64,000 nucleotides of DNA from Trichuris trichiura (taxonomy: Eukaryota; Nematoda; Enoplea; Trichinellida; Trichuridae): assembly GCA_037903355.1 (NCBI GenBank), contig JBAJFE010000014.1:3596001-3660000 (forward strand). Direction: 5' to 3'. Numbering within the stretch: position 1 is the stretch's first letter; the number at the start of each line of letters is the position of its first letter. Under the pieces are notes generated by a model. It ran no database searches. It saw only the letters and a list, made by a program, of their open reading frames with translations, and was not told the DNA's origin. Below are positions 45,301 to 57,735 of this stretch, piece by piece. A program made the position numbers and the translations under genes.

Positions 45301-47014
45301 GTTTGCGTCCTTTGCAGCACGGATAGCGTCATCCTTCGCTGTTTATAACAACAGGTCCCAAGTCTTTGCTCTTAGCGGTGGCCAATCCAGGATTCACTTC
45401 GCTACTACAGTGCGCAAGCTACCTTCGCAAGCGGAAGTGATCTTCCGTGAGACTTCTTTATTCCAACAAAAATCAGTAACTTCACCGACGTGAACTGCAT
45501 GCATAAAGAGCTTTTCAAGGGCTGCCTTATTGCTCGGCGGTGTCATCAAGCGGATCGCCAATTTTCGATTGGTCATATGCGATAACCACTCCGGTCATGT
45601 CGCCAGCGGCAAATACGCCATCCTTTTGCTGGACAGCAAGCAAACTTACAGATGGTCCTATCAATAGAATGAATGCAATGAAGATCCTGCCAAAGATTCC
45701 ATGTATCCCACACCCTTACTACCCGTGTACTCGCCTCCCACAATAGAATAATGGCGTCGTAGGGTTAAAAGCGACTGACGATACTATTCCTTCATCACAC
45801 GGTTTCACTGAAAGGATTTTTACCGAACTGCGAGCCCGCGTGTCCTGCTCATATCACTGACGGGTTACCGCTCGTTGTTGCCAGGCGCTTACACAGTCCA
45901 GACGTACTTTTGAACTTCTTTCCAACAAACGTCCGCCGTTCCAGCAAGGGATTATAATAAACAAGAAAGTACAAGGTACAATTTCTGAATTAACGCAGGT
46001 CAGCTGAATTTCAATTCATCACGTCTGCACCGTATAAATGGCCGCTACATCAGGTAGAGTGACGATCGTTTAGTAGAAGAGGTAAACGCTACCTGTCTGT
46101 AGTTGCTTTAGTGGTGACTTATGAGTGATCATGAGTATTCACCTCTGTGCTGGGTCGATGCACTCCCCTTGGTGCTCCTCGGTATATGAACCAGGAAGAT
46201 TTGCAGCATGCACCACTTGAATTAGTTTACAGCTGGCCTATACGCCCTCTTGAGGTATATTTTGGAGATACATGATCGAGGAATGTCGAAAGCCATAAGG
46301 ATGAGCTAACGTCGTTTTCCAGCTTTTTGCGACCGGCAGCGTACATGGCAAAAGCCTTAGTGTCCGCTTTTTTTCACGGACGTCTTTTTACCGTACAATG
46401 CTGCTATGCGACGTATTTGTAATGCCTACGTGTTCGTAATTCTGAATCGGTAAGCATTCGGCTTGAGGGACCTGACCCTAAAGAAGCGCCTATAAGCTCC
46501 ATACAGCCAGTTCCAGCAAGGGAAGTGTGTTTCGAGCAATTGGTTGTCCCAAAAGAATTAGAAACATGCACGTACGTCTTTCTGCTACACGACGCAAGCA
46601 GACATCCGCTGCCACCTGCTTATGAGAGCCCTTACAAGGTGACGACTGGAACTTAGAAGACGATGGCAATTTTATGAGAAATCAAGCTTAAGACCATCAG
46701 CATCAGTAGAGTCAGATCTGCTTTCGCGTATGGAAGGCATGTCGAGTTCGTCGCCTGAACTCTGGAGAGAGCTATACGTTGGAATACCAGATCAGCAATT
46801 TTGTAAATTCATCTGAACATCAATATACACAGTACCTGTTTCGATGAGCTGGCATTGAAGGTTTCTAACTGCTAATGTCTTCGCCGCTCTGAAGCTCGAC
46901 GGTGCGAGATGCGGAGTTTTGGTTAAGCAAAAACTTGAGCAGGGCGCCTGCTACAACTAAATGTCCTATGTCCGTTACTGGAATATAATGCATTTGGATC
47001 GAAACATTATAATT
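42331..47014. other. Mostly featureless; one Tigger end and a possible WD40 fossil
   Basis: Apart from the Tigger end (43600-43721) I see no gene. On the minus strand between about 45394 and 45640, two frames read like WD40 repeat pieces (VFAAGDMTGVVIAYD, then HVGEVTDFCWNKE and ITSACEGSLRTVV) separated by a frameshift. It may be a decayed WD-repeat gene, but nothing convincing flanks it. Confidence 0.3.
43600..43721 (-). repeat. Isolated Tigger/pogo terminal fragment
   Basis: The reverse complement begins CAGTCGGCCATCGTTATTCG and continues with GTTCCAGGACTTTCCG and CTTTCTCGTGTACACTAC. It matches the first 120 bp of the element at 33296 (GGTTCCAGGACTTTCCGCG, CTTTCTCGTGTACACTAC). TA follows the end at 43722-43723. 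Confidence 0.75.
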
Positions 47015-47195
47015 GAATACGTAATATTTCGAAAAACAGGATGTCTTTTAACAGGCTTGAATAGTTTCATAGTAGATCTTCAGATTCACGGGTTTTGCCT
47101 GTTGGATGTATCTGTAAGTAAACTTCAAAATGCCCTACCAACGGATGGATGAGCAAATTGTTAGAGAAATTACAGAACAAAACGAATACCGTACG

Positions 47196-47224
47196 TTTCG
47201 GAACTGCTCGTGTTCCGTCGTCAG
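47196..47224 (-). ncRNA. Hammerhead-ribozyme-like core (left arm)
   Basis: CTGACGA, extra C, stem II GGAAC/GTTCC with loop ACGAGCA, GAAA, then CGTACGGTA. Identical to the core of the complete element. Confidence 0.7.
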
Positions 47225-47280
47225 CAGTGTTGGGGAGCCAATCGTGTTCCGTCGTAAGTTACGATTGCTCCCCAACACTG

Positions 47281-47309
47281 CTGACGACGGAACACGAGCA
47301 GTTCCGAAA
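47281..47309 (+). ncRNA. Hammerhead-ribozyme-like core (right arm)
   Basis: Mirror of 47196-47224: CTGACGA 47281-47287, GAAA 47306-47309. Confidence 0.7.
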
Positions 47310-47448
47310 CGTACGGTATTCGTTTTGTTCTGTAATTTCTCTAACAATTTGCTCATCCATCCGTTGGTAGGGCATTTTGAAGTTTACTTACAGATACATC
47401 CAACAGGCAAAACCCGTGAATCTGAAGATCTACTATGAATACGTAATA

Positions 47449-48168
47449 GCTGATATAACCCAATAAAACAACAACCGTGCAGTAGTCGTTAAACATCGGA
47501 CAAGCGGATTTTTGCAGCTTCCTGCTTGCTTCTGCAATGAAAATCTTTGAATATCCTAGCTTTTCTCACACTACGATTGTATAAAGTATAAACTAGCATT
47601 ACTTTTCTTATGGGATAGAAAAAAACCAATGAAGCAGCGATTACAAACAGCTGTTTCAGTGCTTATTTGAATGCTCAACGATAACTGCCGACGCTTCCTC
47701 TTACAGCAAGAGAAATCATTACGTTAAGAAAAGTCGATGCCGTACTGCAACTTTTAGCTAGTGCGGTTTCTCTTCTAGAAAGCATTGTAGGTGAAAATTC
47801 TCATGAGAACGGCCGCTATATAATCATTCCCCTTGATAAGCTACAAATTTGCATAACAACGTTTCTAGCAAATTAAGCCATCCGTTCTATAAGTAAACGT
47901 TGACTGCACAGATGTTACAGTCGATGCTCCCAATGTTCATCCAAAACGCTTATTTGTTAGCGAATGAAACCGTGACATTATTCAACACACTGAAATTAGA
48001 CAGCTAATATGGCAGCTAGACCGGCCCTTCCAAATACAGCAGTTTTCATATTCATACCATTATTCGCAGTCACCATTTCTCCCATTCATTCTTGCTATCT
48101 GAAGCAGACGCCTTACATTTTTAGCTCACTGTTCTATGAGACTGCCAAGGAAAACAGAAAAAATTTCC
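47449..48168. other. No gene recognised
   Basis: AT-rich spacer between two Penelope insertions. Nothing seen. Confidence 0.4.
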
Positions 48169-48180
48169 AAGACCACAATA

Positions 48181-48310
48181 CGTACAGTATACAAATTGTT
48201 CTGTATTTTCTCTTACAATTTGCTCATCCATTCGTTGGTAGGGCATTTTGAAGTTTACTTACAGATACATCCAACAGGCAAAACCCGTGAATCTGAAGAT
48301 CTACTATGAA
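48181..48310 (+). repeat. Left Penelope terminal repeat
   Basis: About 130 bp, direct repeat of 50957-51085. Contains GCTCATCCATTCGTTGGTAG and ACTTACAGATACATCCAACA. It ends at the ATG of the ORF. Confidence 0.88.
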
Positions 48311-49265
48311 ACTATTCAAGCCTGTTAAAAGACATCCTGTCTTTCGAAACATCAGAAGTGCTCACGGTGCACAAGTCCTTGAAGCAGCTAAGCTGCTAGA
48401 ACAGACAAATAGCAAGCTTACATCAACACTCGGTAAGCTTACCTTCCTGATTAAATGTCGTGACGCTGGCCTGCTGCCAAAAAGCTTCCATCTAAAATGG
48501 AACCACGCTCACAGTCATCGAACGAGTAATTTATTAAAATCCACCGGTTTTTCCCTGTTGAGGTCCACCATCAGGGACCATAGGAAATCAATAGCCCACT
48601 TAAGGTATGTTTCTAACAGCTCCTCAACTTTCCTTTCTGACTCTCTAAGACCGGACCTTCTCGTCCAACTGAGATTCCACATTAAAAATACTAGTTCCCT
48701 AATAAAAATAAACCAAACAGCCCTTCTAGACAAAAAGTTCCAATCCTTATACTGTTCCCGCCCCTGGGAGTTCCGTAGGTCCAACAATAAGCAAGCGCGT
48801 CCATCATCTTCACTCAATAACACAGATAAAACTATCGTTAACCTCAGCTCCCTTGCTCTAAACGACAATGAGAAAACAGTTTTAGGCAAAGGTTTAAATT
48901 TCGTCCCCACTCCTAAGAACCCCCCGATTTTAGATATAATTGCCTCCACGGAGTACGGTCTCGCGCAAACCGATCCTAAGGTGGCTAAAGAAATTAAAGG
49001 TCACATCTCCAGCCTAGTATTGAGCAACAACAACAACAATCGTCCGACCCCAAACCTAAGCAGTTCAGAACGGGGGATCATGAAAAATCTAAAGTCTACA
49101 ACGGACATTGTGATTACGAAGACTGACAAAGGTAATACGGTTGTTATACTGGATAGGAACATCTACACGCAAAAGATAAATGAGCTCCTCAGCAACCCCG
49201 TTTACCGTCCCATAAAACAAGACCCGAAAACTTTTGCAAAATATGTTAGACTCCTTCGCCAATGA
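48306..49265 (+). CDS. Penelope ORF, N-terminal part (frameshifted)
   Basis: 319 codons starting MKLFKPVKRHPVFRN. A helical N-terminal region (LEAAKLLEQTNSKLTSTLGK) and the segment TTDIVITKTDKGNTVVILDR that precedes the RT fingers in Penelope proteins are present. The frame ends at TGA 49263-49265. The continuation is in the +1 frame from 49234, with a 32-bp overlap that points to a single-base indel near 49240. Translation as one protein would need about 860 residues. Confidence 0.85.
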   Translation: MKLFKPVKRHPVFRNIRSAHGAQVLEAAKLLEQTNSKLTSTLGKLTFLIKCRDAGLLPKSFHLKWNHAHSHRTSNLLKSTGFSLLRSTIRDHRKSIAHLRYVSNSSSTFLSDSLRPDLLVQLRFHIKNTSSLIKINQTALLDKKFQSLYCSRPWEFRRSNNKQARPSSSLNNTDKTIVNLSSLALNDNEKTVLGKGLNFVPTPKNPPILDIIASTEYGLAQTDPKVAKEIKGHISSLVLSNNNNNRPTPNLSSSERGIMKNLKSTTDIVITKTDKGNTVVILDRNIYTQKINELLSNPVYRPIKQDPKTFAKYVRLLRQ

Positions 49266-50859
49266 ACCCCAAAACCCAATTATTTCTAAAATAAACCGTA
49301 GTCTCTCATACATCAGTAACACTAGGTGCCCTGAACTTTACGGCCTTCCCAAAACCCACAAACCAGGTGTCCCTCTAAGACCAGTTGTCTCCAGCATTAA
49401 TAGTGTCACCTCAAGACTTTGTTCATATTTAAAAACTATAATCCAACCCCTAACCGGTAAACGCGAGTCCAATGTTAAAAATTGTAAAGAATTTTGTTCC
49501 ACACTAAAAGACATAAAAATGCAGCCCGGTGACATCATGGTCAGTTACGATGTAAAAGACCTTTTCACAAGCGTTCCCATAAAATACACCATCAACTTGC
49601 TTCAAACTCTGTTAGATGCGGACGACACTATCTTGCAGATGACGAAATTAAACCCCACCCACATAGTTAAATTAGTGTCGTTCTGCATGCACGAGGGCAA
49701 CTACTTCAGATTCCAGGATAGTTTCTTCTCACAAAAGGACGGTGCGCCTATGGGCAGTCCACTCTCCCCCATACTTGCGGAGATCGTCATGGAACATCCC
49801 GAAGAAAAAGCCTTCAGCACTCTGCAAGACTGTGCCCCTCCTATCATTTTCAAAAGATATGTAGACGACATCTTTGCCGTCATAAAATCAGGCAGTGAAG
49901 AAACTCTCTTGGAACACCTGAATAGTCTCTTCCCCAACCAGATAACGCTAACCATTGAGAAGGAAAATAATTGTAAACTCCCTTTTCTAGATGTCTTAGT
50001 CATTAAACAAGGGAATAAGTTAAAAACAACAGTTTATAGGAAACCCACCCACTCGGACCGGCACCTAAACTTTTCTTCTCATCACCCTATTTCAGTTAAA
50101 AGAGGTATAGTTAAAGGGATGGTTGACAGGGCCCTAACGGTTTGTGACCCTGAATATTTAAATACAGAATTAAGACACATTTATAACACACTATGCAGTA
50201 ACGGATACCCCAGTAAATTCATCAATTCCATTATTAAACAGTGCCAACAAAATAAACCTTCATCACCGTCCCCGCCTGATAACCAACAACGCCCGGTGCT
50301 GCTCCTTCCCTACTACAGTGGTTTAAGTGAACGAATCAGGAGACTGGGGCGCTCCTTAAATTTCAACGTGAGATTTAAAAGTTCATGTAATTTTCGTTCG
50401 ATTGTGAGAAATGACAAGATCAAGGTTCCTTTTGACAGCAGACCCGGTGTCATTTACCAAATAAAGTGTGGTTGCAACGCCTCCTACATAGGAGAAACGG
50501 GCAACACTTTACTTAAGAGATTCGGCCAACACATGAAGAATGTGTTGACATACAAGAACGCCGAACGAAGACTCAATGGGATACAGGCCACCGGCCGAGG
50601 GCGTCCACCGACAACGGACCCTCGAAAAGCCATGGAGAACGCGATAAGTGCCTCAGTGATCGTTGAGCACGCATCTCGGTGCACACTCGACCCGCACCCG
50701 AAGATCATATGCCACGAAAACTTATTACATCTTAGGCGTATTAAGGAGGCTCTGTACATCCAGAGCAACTCCACTATCAATCGCGACAATGGCGTGGAGG
50801 TTAGTGAAGTATGGGCTGCGCCGATTAATAAATTCCAATGCTGCGCCCTACCCAACTAA
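49234..50859 (+). CDS. Penelope RT and GIY-YIG endonuclease
   Basis: 541 codons after the frameshift. RT motifs are LYGLPKTHKPGVPLRPVVS (36-54), SYDVKDLFTSVPI (104-116, catalytic Asp), GAPMGSPLSPILAEI (180-194) and YVDDIFAV (209-216, catalytic Asp pair). The linker has LLLPYYSGLSERIRRLGRSL. The GIY-YIG nuclease follows with VIYQIKCGCNASYIGETGN (about 406-423), the downstream Arg (KRFGQH) and a C-terminal HLRRIKEALYI segment. In Penelope elements RT and GIY-YIG cooperate for target-primed reverse transcription. All catalytic residues seen are intact. Confidence 0.93.
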   Translation: MQNMLDSFANEPQNPIISKINRSLSYISNTRCPELYGLPKTHKPGVPLRPVVSSINSVTSRLCSYLKTIIQPLTGKRESNVKNCKEFCSTLKDIKMQPGDIMVSYDVKDLFTSVPIKYTINLLQTLLDADDTILQMTKLNPTHIVKLVSFCMHEGNYFRFQDSFFSQKDGAPMGSPLSPILAEIVMEHPEEKAFSTLQDCAPPIIFKRYVDDIFAVIKSGSEETLLEHLNSLFPNQITLTIEKENNCKLPFLDVLVIKQGNKLKTTVYRKPTHSDRHLNFSSHHPISVKRGIVKGMVDRALTVCDPEYLNTELRHIYNTLCSNGYPSKFINSIIKQCQQNKPSSPSPPDNQQRPVLLLPYYSGLSERIRRLGRSLNFNVRFKSSCNFRSIVRNDKIKVPFDSRPGVIYQIKCGCNASYIGETGNTLLKRFGQHMKNVLTYKNAERRLNGIQATGRGRPPTTDPRKAMENAISASVIVEHASRCTLDPHPKIICHENLLHLRRIKEALYIQSNSTINRDNGVEVSEVWAAPINKFQCCALPN

Positions 50860-50927
50860 TCAAACACCCATTGTACCCATGCGCTATATAAACCCCTTAC
50901 CGAATAAACACCTTCTCCCCAACACTG

Positions 50928-50956
50928 CTGACGACGGAACACGAGCAGTTCCGAAA
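50928..50956 (+). ncRNA. Hammerhead-ribozyme-like core of the Penelope element
   Basis: CTGACGA (50928-50934), an extra C, stem II GGAAC/GTTCC with a seven-base loop, GAAA (50953-50956), then CGTACGGTA where CGTACG is palindromic. Hammerheads with very short helix III are known from Penelope terminal repeats. Helix I pairing is not evident by eye. Confidence 0.72.
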
Positions 50957-51085
50957 CGTACGGTATACAAATTGTTCTGTATTTTCTCTTACAATTTGCT
51001 CATCCATCCGTTGGTAGGGCATTTTGAAGTTTACTTACAGATACATCCAACAGGCCAAACCCGTGAACCTGAAGATCTACTATGA
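50957..51085 (+). repeat. Right Penelope terminal repeat
   Basis: Direct repeat of 48181-48310, ending CTGAAGATCTACTATGAA. It is followed by A residues and the TSD. Confidence 0.88.
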
Positions 51086-51102
51086 AAAAAAAGACCACAA
51101 TA

Positions 51103-51453
51103 AAGTAAACCTGATACAAACAAAGGGATAAAGAAAATAAAAGCAATGCCTGAAAATACGATACTATAAACAAGGATGTACTGACAGAAACAGCAGTTAT
51201 ACCAGCTAACAATAAAACCCACTTTATTTAGCATGTTTTCCTAACCTTATTTTCGACAAGTTTCGGAACTTCAAAACTCAGTGTAATGACATCAGTATTT
51301 TCATTCGTCATTTTCTAAAATAAATCTGCCGACACTGTTGGCTGCGCATATTCAACTGAAAATTAACATTTCAAGCAGCTTAAAGAATGCCGCTCTGTCA
51401 AAAGCAAGTTTTCCATAACGTTTTACTTTCTCCGAAAACATCTAGCACTCTCT
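51103..51453. other. RPL3 3' UTR and flank
   Basis: Contains AATAAA on the minus strand at 51223-51228, about 225 bp after the RPL3 stop. No gene. Confidence 0.5.
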
Positions 51454-53529
<2,076 letters not shown>

Positions 53530-54841
53530 AACCGACTCCCAACTTCACGAACTCTAAAGCCACTGAACTGGCCAGCTGTGCAGTACAACTCAATTACAGT
53601 AACATTCGATTTGTAGGTTCTACCTTTTACGCTAGCAAGTTCACGATTATCCTTTTTCTTAGAGAAAGTCATTTCACTAGCAGCAAAAGATGTATGGAGC
53701 TTTACTAAAGATTAAACATTTTGCCTTACGGCAATCACTGAAATATGACAGTACGATGTACTGAGCACGCGTAACCCTAACAAAGAAGGACATAACAAAT
53801 GGCAGCGAACTGTGGCGTACGTAGGTTCATACGATACAAGAAGTACGCGATGCTTTCCATCCTCTTAGTGAAAGAAAAAGTTTAATAGTAACTCAAATAA
53901 ATGCGTTCCATATATGGTCATCTAATAGCTTTCGGTCCTCTGTCCGTTTCTGAACGCTTTGCTAAACGTTCTTGTCTCGTTGAATGCGCAATTCATTGTT
54001 GATTGCTTTTTCTATCATTTGCCTCACTACTATGTATGTCCTCCTGATGCGTAGCTGATTTTAACGCAACATGCGCTTTCGTTCTGAGCAATTATCCGTT
54101 AAGTAGAAACGAAAATGGAATTTCGGGTCTTGTTACATAGCTGCCCAGCAGAAAACACGATTGAACGCTATCACACCTACCTTACTGTACTTCGCGCGCC
54201 GTGCAAACGACAGCTGCGGGTTAAGACTGAATTACCGCAGCGATGGTCGACGTGCTGTAATTTCTGCGGCATGAACAGTGATGAGCATACTGCAGTGTGG
54301 TAGATAGTAACGTTCTCGACGAATGGCGATTTTTGCTGGGCAGATGTTTAACAAGACCTAAAACTTCCTTCATATAGTTGGGCATCAGGTGATATTCCAA
54401 AGGAAGGGGTTATACGACTTTGCCTCTTGGTTCTTGTGGTACGTCTGCAACTCTGATGTAATGCTTTAGGAACCTGTTAAATCTTTCGGTTTCTCCGTTG
54501 GTTTTGCGGATGAAGCGCTGTTAACGAGAAACTCCGTACTACCCGACATACCGTAAGCAATAAGTTCATTAGTACAATGCTCCTCGCTTATATACTGGTT
54601 GCACAGTCGGGATATGGCGAGTTCAAGAAGGATTAGTGGTAGTCCAATCAATGAAGCTTCAGTGGCCCTGGTATATCTGTCACGAATGACCTTGTTTGAA
54701 CAATTTATTACGATTCGGCGTCCTTTAATCTGACAGGTGCTGGAGATTGATGGCCAGGCGCTACAAGGGGGGTTATTCACGCGGAAACCTGTGGTGATAA
54801 TGATATTTTGATTTCTCATGGGCATTTCTAACCTTAGCAGT
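53530..54841. other. RPL3 upstream region; no other gene recognised
   Basis: The first 100 bp or so should hold the RPL3 5' UTR and promoter. No clear TOP tract or TATA box is seen. Frames 54115-54303 (+) and 54466-54825 (-) have no motif. Confidence 0.4.
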
Positions 54842-54852
54842 TGGCTTGCTGG

Positions 54853-54970
54853 CTCGAAAGACGGGGTGTCTTTTAACAGGATTGGAATGTTTCATAGTTG
54901 GTCTTCTAGTTAACGGATTCGGCCTGTTCGACATCAAACAGGCCAAACCCGTGAACCAGAAGACCAACTA
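54853..54970. mobile_element. Short Penelope fold-back, 11-bp TSD
   Basis: 118-bp insertion flanked by TGGCTTGCTGG (54842-54852 and 54971-54981). It has the ORF start in minus orientation, then a short inverted pair (CATAGTTGGTCTTCTAG and its mirror) with no ribozyme core; the centre has been lost. Confidence 0.8.
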
Positions 54971-55152
54971 TGGCTTGCTGGTAGGATAAAGAAGTTAGGG
55001 TATGCTTGATACCACAGTTTGTCACAAATGAGCAAGGTTCTTTCAGAGCAGAATCATGAACCGTTGTTTGAAACAATTTCCACATAAACATTCTTCCCAA
55101 TAGAAGCTGCTTTTAGAAAGGAAATATCATCTAATTTCGATGGAGATGGTCG

Positions 55153-55320
55153 AAAAACGGTTTATTCCCTGTTGAACGTAACAAGAAAGCTTATCAAGTC
55201 GAAGCTTTCAGAGACTGTCTGCGCCTTATATCGCTGACGACAGAAACGGACGGTTTCCAAAAGCTTCTATTTCTTACCCTTTCTTGTTGCGTTCAAGGGA
55301 AAATAAACCGTTTGTCGACG
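55153..55320. repeat. Decayed fold-back with ribozyme remnant
   Basis: AAACGGTTTATTCCC...AACAAGAAAGC on the left mirrors GCTTTC-type, TTTCTTGTTGCGTTCAAGGG and AAATAAACCGTTT on the right. Centrally CTGACGA (55234-55240) is followed by C, a GAAAC/GTTTC stem and CAAAA instead of GAAA. Confidence 0.6.
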
Positions 55321-55826
55321 ATTTCCATCATTACGAAGACTCGTTAGGAAAATACATGCCTTTTCAACATCTACTTTCGTAGTTCGTTTAATAAAGTGCA
55401 CTACGGACTCCTTGCTGTCATGATTTATTAATGTAATTGGAAAATGAAAACCATAAGAAAAAGCAGTGAACAATCCAGCAATACCCCCTTCCCTCTCGCG
55501 CTGTCGGCGAGATCTGAACGTCCTGTAAGCTCTACTTCTTCCCCTTTTTTCTCTGATCTTCTACTTAAAATCAGAGTACCGTACCGTACTTTCTCCAGAA
55601 AGCCATCGTTCATTTTTCTACGGTCTCCATGGGGACCATCAGTAGTTTAATTTGATCAACTTGGCCACTTGATGCTTGATCCAACTGATGTTCGTCAGCT
55701 TACATGTTAATAAGGCCGCATAGTTAGGACAATTGTCTTTTGGAGTTTGGCTGCCGACTATAGGTATGCTTTGCCCTATACAATGGCGGTAAAGGGTCCT
55801 TCAGGTTTTACACTGAGGCTGGTTTG
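55321..55826. other. No gene recognised
   Basis: Overlapping frames 55428-55613 (-) and 55444-55650 (+) have no motif. Confidence 0.4.
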
Positions 55827-56143
55827 TTTTGAAAGATTGCGTGTCTTTTAATAGGCTTTGGTTGTTTCATAGTTGTTCCTCTGGTTCACGGGTTTGACCT
55901 GTTGGATGTATCTGTAAGTAAACTTCAAAATGCCCTACCAGTGAATGGATGAGCAAATTGTTAGAGAAATTACAGAACATATCGAATACCGTACGTTTCG
56001 GAACTGCTCGTGTTCCGTCGTCAGCAGTCTTGGGGAGCTGTTGGTAAGGCATTTTCGTCATCGACCATTCGTTAGTAGGGCATTTTGAAGTTTACTTACA
56101 GATACATCCAACAGGCCAAACCCGTGAACCAGAGGAACAACTA
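55827..56143 (-). mobile_element. Fold-back Penelope fragment, 13-bp TSD
   Basis: 317-bp insertion flanked by TGAGGCTGGTTTG (55814-55826 and 56144-56156). The left part is minus-oriented ORF start plus terminal repeat with ribozyme core. The right arm is an inverted, shorter terminal repeat. Confidence 0.87.
55996..56024 (-). ncRNA. Hammerhead-ribozyme-like core
   Basis: CTGACGA, extra C, stem II GGAAC/GTTCC, GAAA, CGTACGGTA. Confidence 0.7.
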
Positions 56144-56156
56144 TGAGGCTGGTTTG

Positions 56157-57727
56157 CCGTAATTAATAGCGGGATGAACTAGGGAGTCGATACGGGAGAA
56201 CAATTGCGCTATGAACGAAGATTTCGGTTTACTTAACTGTTTACTGACGTGAGCGGGTATGTGATGAAGGAACGATTCAAAAATGGGAAAAACAACTTTT
56301 TTCCTTGTACGGAGCATATTGTACCTATTAGCAGCGTCGCTAAGTTCGCTTAGGCGCGACCTTACAATCAGTTCATGGCTGAGGGATTATCACATGCCGC
56401 AGTCAGTCTCACCATAGGTGCTGGTCATTGCACTCACTAAGGCACAACTGAAAGTGGGTCACTGCCCTGTCACTATCCAGGGTGGTCTTCAGGTAGATCA
56501 TGCTCCCTCTGTTCTCAGCGGGGATTTTCATTTACGCGCTAGGACAGGCACAGCTGGTAGCGCGCGCGCTAGCGCGTAGATGAAAATCCCCGCAGCGACC
56601 CTAGCGGATGGTTGAAAAGGTTTAAGCCAAGAACAAAAGTGTTAAAACAGGGAGCGAACTAAAAGCAACGAAGAGGCTGCAGCAAACGAGAAGCGCGAAT
56701 CAGCTTCTGCGTAAAAAGCAGAAAACCTTTGCCGCCATTGCACGTCTACGTCAAACGGTGGTCGAAAGGTGAAGCACGACCGTGTCCTGCACGGCGGATT
56801 TAATGAATACGAGTAAAAATTATGTCAACTTGACCCTGTGTCAGCGCGGAATACACCAGTTACGCAACTGCATAAGATTTACGGAAACAAACAAAAAATT
56901 GTAGAATCTAGTAGGGTACATTCGACATTTCGAGCTTCTGTTCCACCAATTATGAAACTGCTATTTCACTGTTTCGTCATCAAACTGCTCCTCGATTAAA
57001 CGGAAGGAAAAGTAGTCCTGCTCCCAGCCACTGAGATCAAGATGTACCTGCTGATCAAATTTATTTAGTACCACATCGCAGTGCCGTCCTGCATATCAGA
57101 AAAAAGTACTGTATTCAGTTTTTCCGATTCGGTTTGGTGCTGTGTTAGCGCGGGTTGGCTAGATACGAAGAACAGAATTGTAAGGTACGCTTTTTTTTAC
57201 TTGTTTTAATAGGTGTTCCCTAGCAGATCTGTTTGGTTTAAAATGATGAAGTTACTAAAAAAAAATATAGTCTTAAGAGCGTCTTCTTGTTTTTCGTTAG
57301 TTCAGTGTTTCCCAGGGAACTGAAGGCCGTGGGAAGCTAGAGGCGATATCGCTTTCTTAAGAGCACTTGTCTAATGCACGAAGAAGGTAGAAGGCTGAAT
57401 AAAATTGGGAACCTTTGCTGACAAACCGCTTTTGGGAAGGTAGTCCAGGAAGGCGAAAGTAGCCGTCGCGTGAATAGAGCTTAAGAACTTGGTCACGTCG
57501 CTCGCTTATAGTCGTCTATGTAGAATGATACAGTGCACGCATACTTCGGTCATGCGATGTCTGTTGTCAATTTTAACGTCTACATTTTCTCATTTGTTAG
57601 AATATTTGCGAAGGCGTTGAAAGCTCTTTGCAGTGGGACTATCCGTTTGCGCTGGAGAAATCTATGCTTAAAAAGGGTGCAGTGATTGGGAAATAATTGA
57701 GAAACAGCGCGTTAGTTTAATTCGTTC
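56157..57727. other. No gene recognised; one strong hairpin
   Basis: Contains the inverted repeat at 56518-56593. No coding exon is recognised. Confidence 0.4.
56518..56593. repeat. 24-bp inverted repeat with GC-rich loop
   Basis: GCGGGGATTTTCATTTACGC at 56518 is mirrored by GCGTAGATGAAAATCCCCGC ending at 56593. Arms of 24 bp have one mismatch and a 28-bp spacer that includes GCGCGCGC. No terminal duplication is seen. It may be a short MITE or a hairpin RNA. Confidence 0.75.
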
Positions 57728-57735
57728 CTTTAAAT

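Larger units (their letters stand above)
47027..47436 (-). mobile_element. Palindromic Penelope fragment with 12-bp TSD
   Basis: 410-bp insertion flanked by GAATACGTAATA at 47015-47026 and 47437-47448. Arms 47071-47240 and about 47265-47436 are almost perfect reverse complements (about 170 bp). The left side also keeps some 45 bp of the Penelope ORF start in minus orientation. A full ribozyme core sits in each arm. It could extrude as a cruciform, and the RNA would form one long hairpin. Confidence 0.88.
48181..51090 (+). mobile_element. Penelope-like element, near complete, 12-bp TSD
   Basis: AAGACCACAATA is present at 48169-48180 and again at 51091-51102. Between lie a left terminal repeat (48181-48310), one long coding region, a ribozyme core (50928-50956) and a right terminal repeat in the same orientation (50957-51085). 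It ends in a short A run. The left repeat begins CGTACAGTATAC, exactly the base that follows GAAA of the ribozyme in the right repeat, so the ribozyme box is missing only from the 5' copy. Coding is broken by one frameshift. The high similarity of the two repeats and the intact TSD show recent insertion. The right end lies about 360 bp past the RPL3 stop codon. Confidence 0.92.

Noticed and set aside
45394..45640. WD40-repeat gene on the minus strand
   Set aside because: Two suggestive repeat pieces in different frames, but no further repeats or exons could be joined; kept only as a possible fossil.
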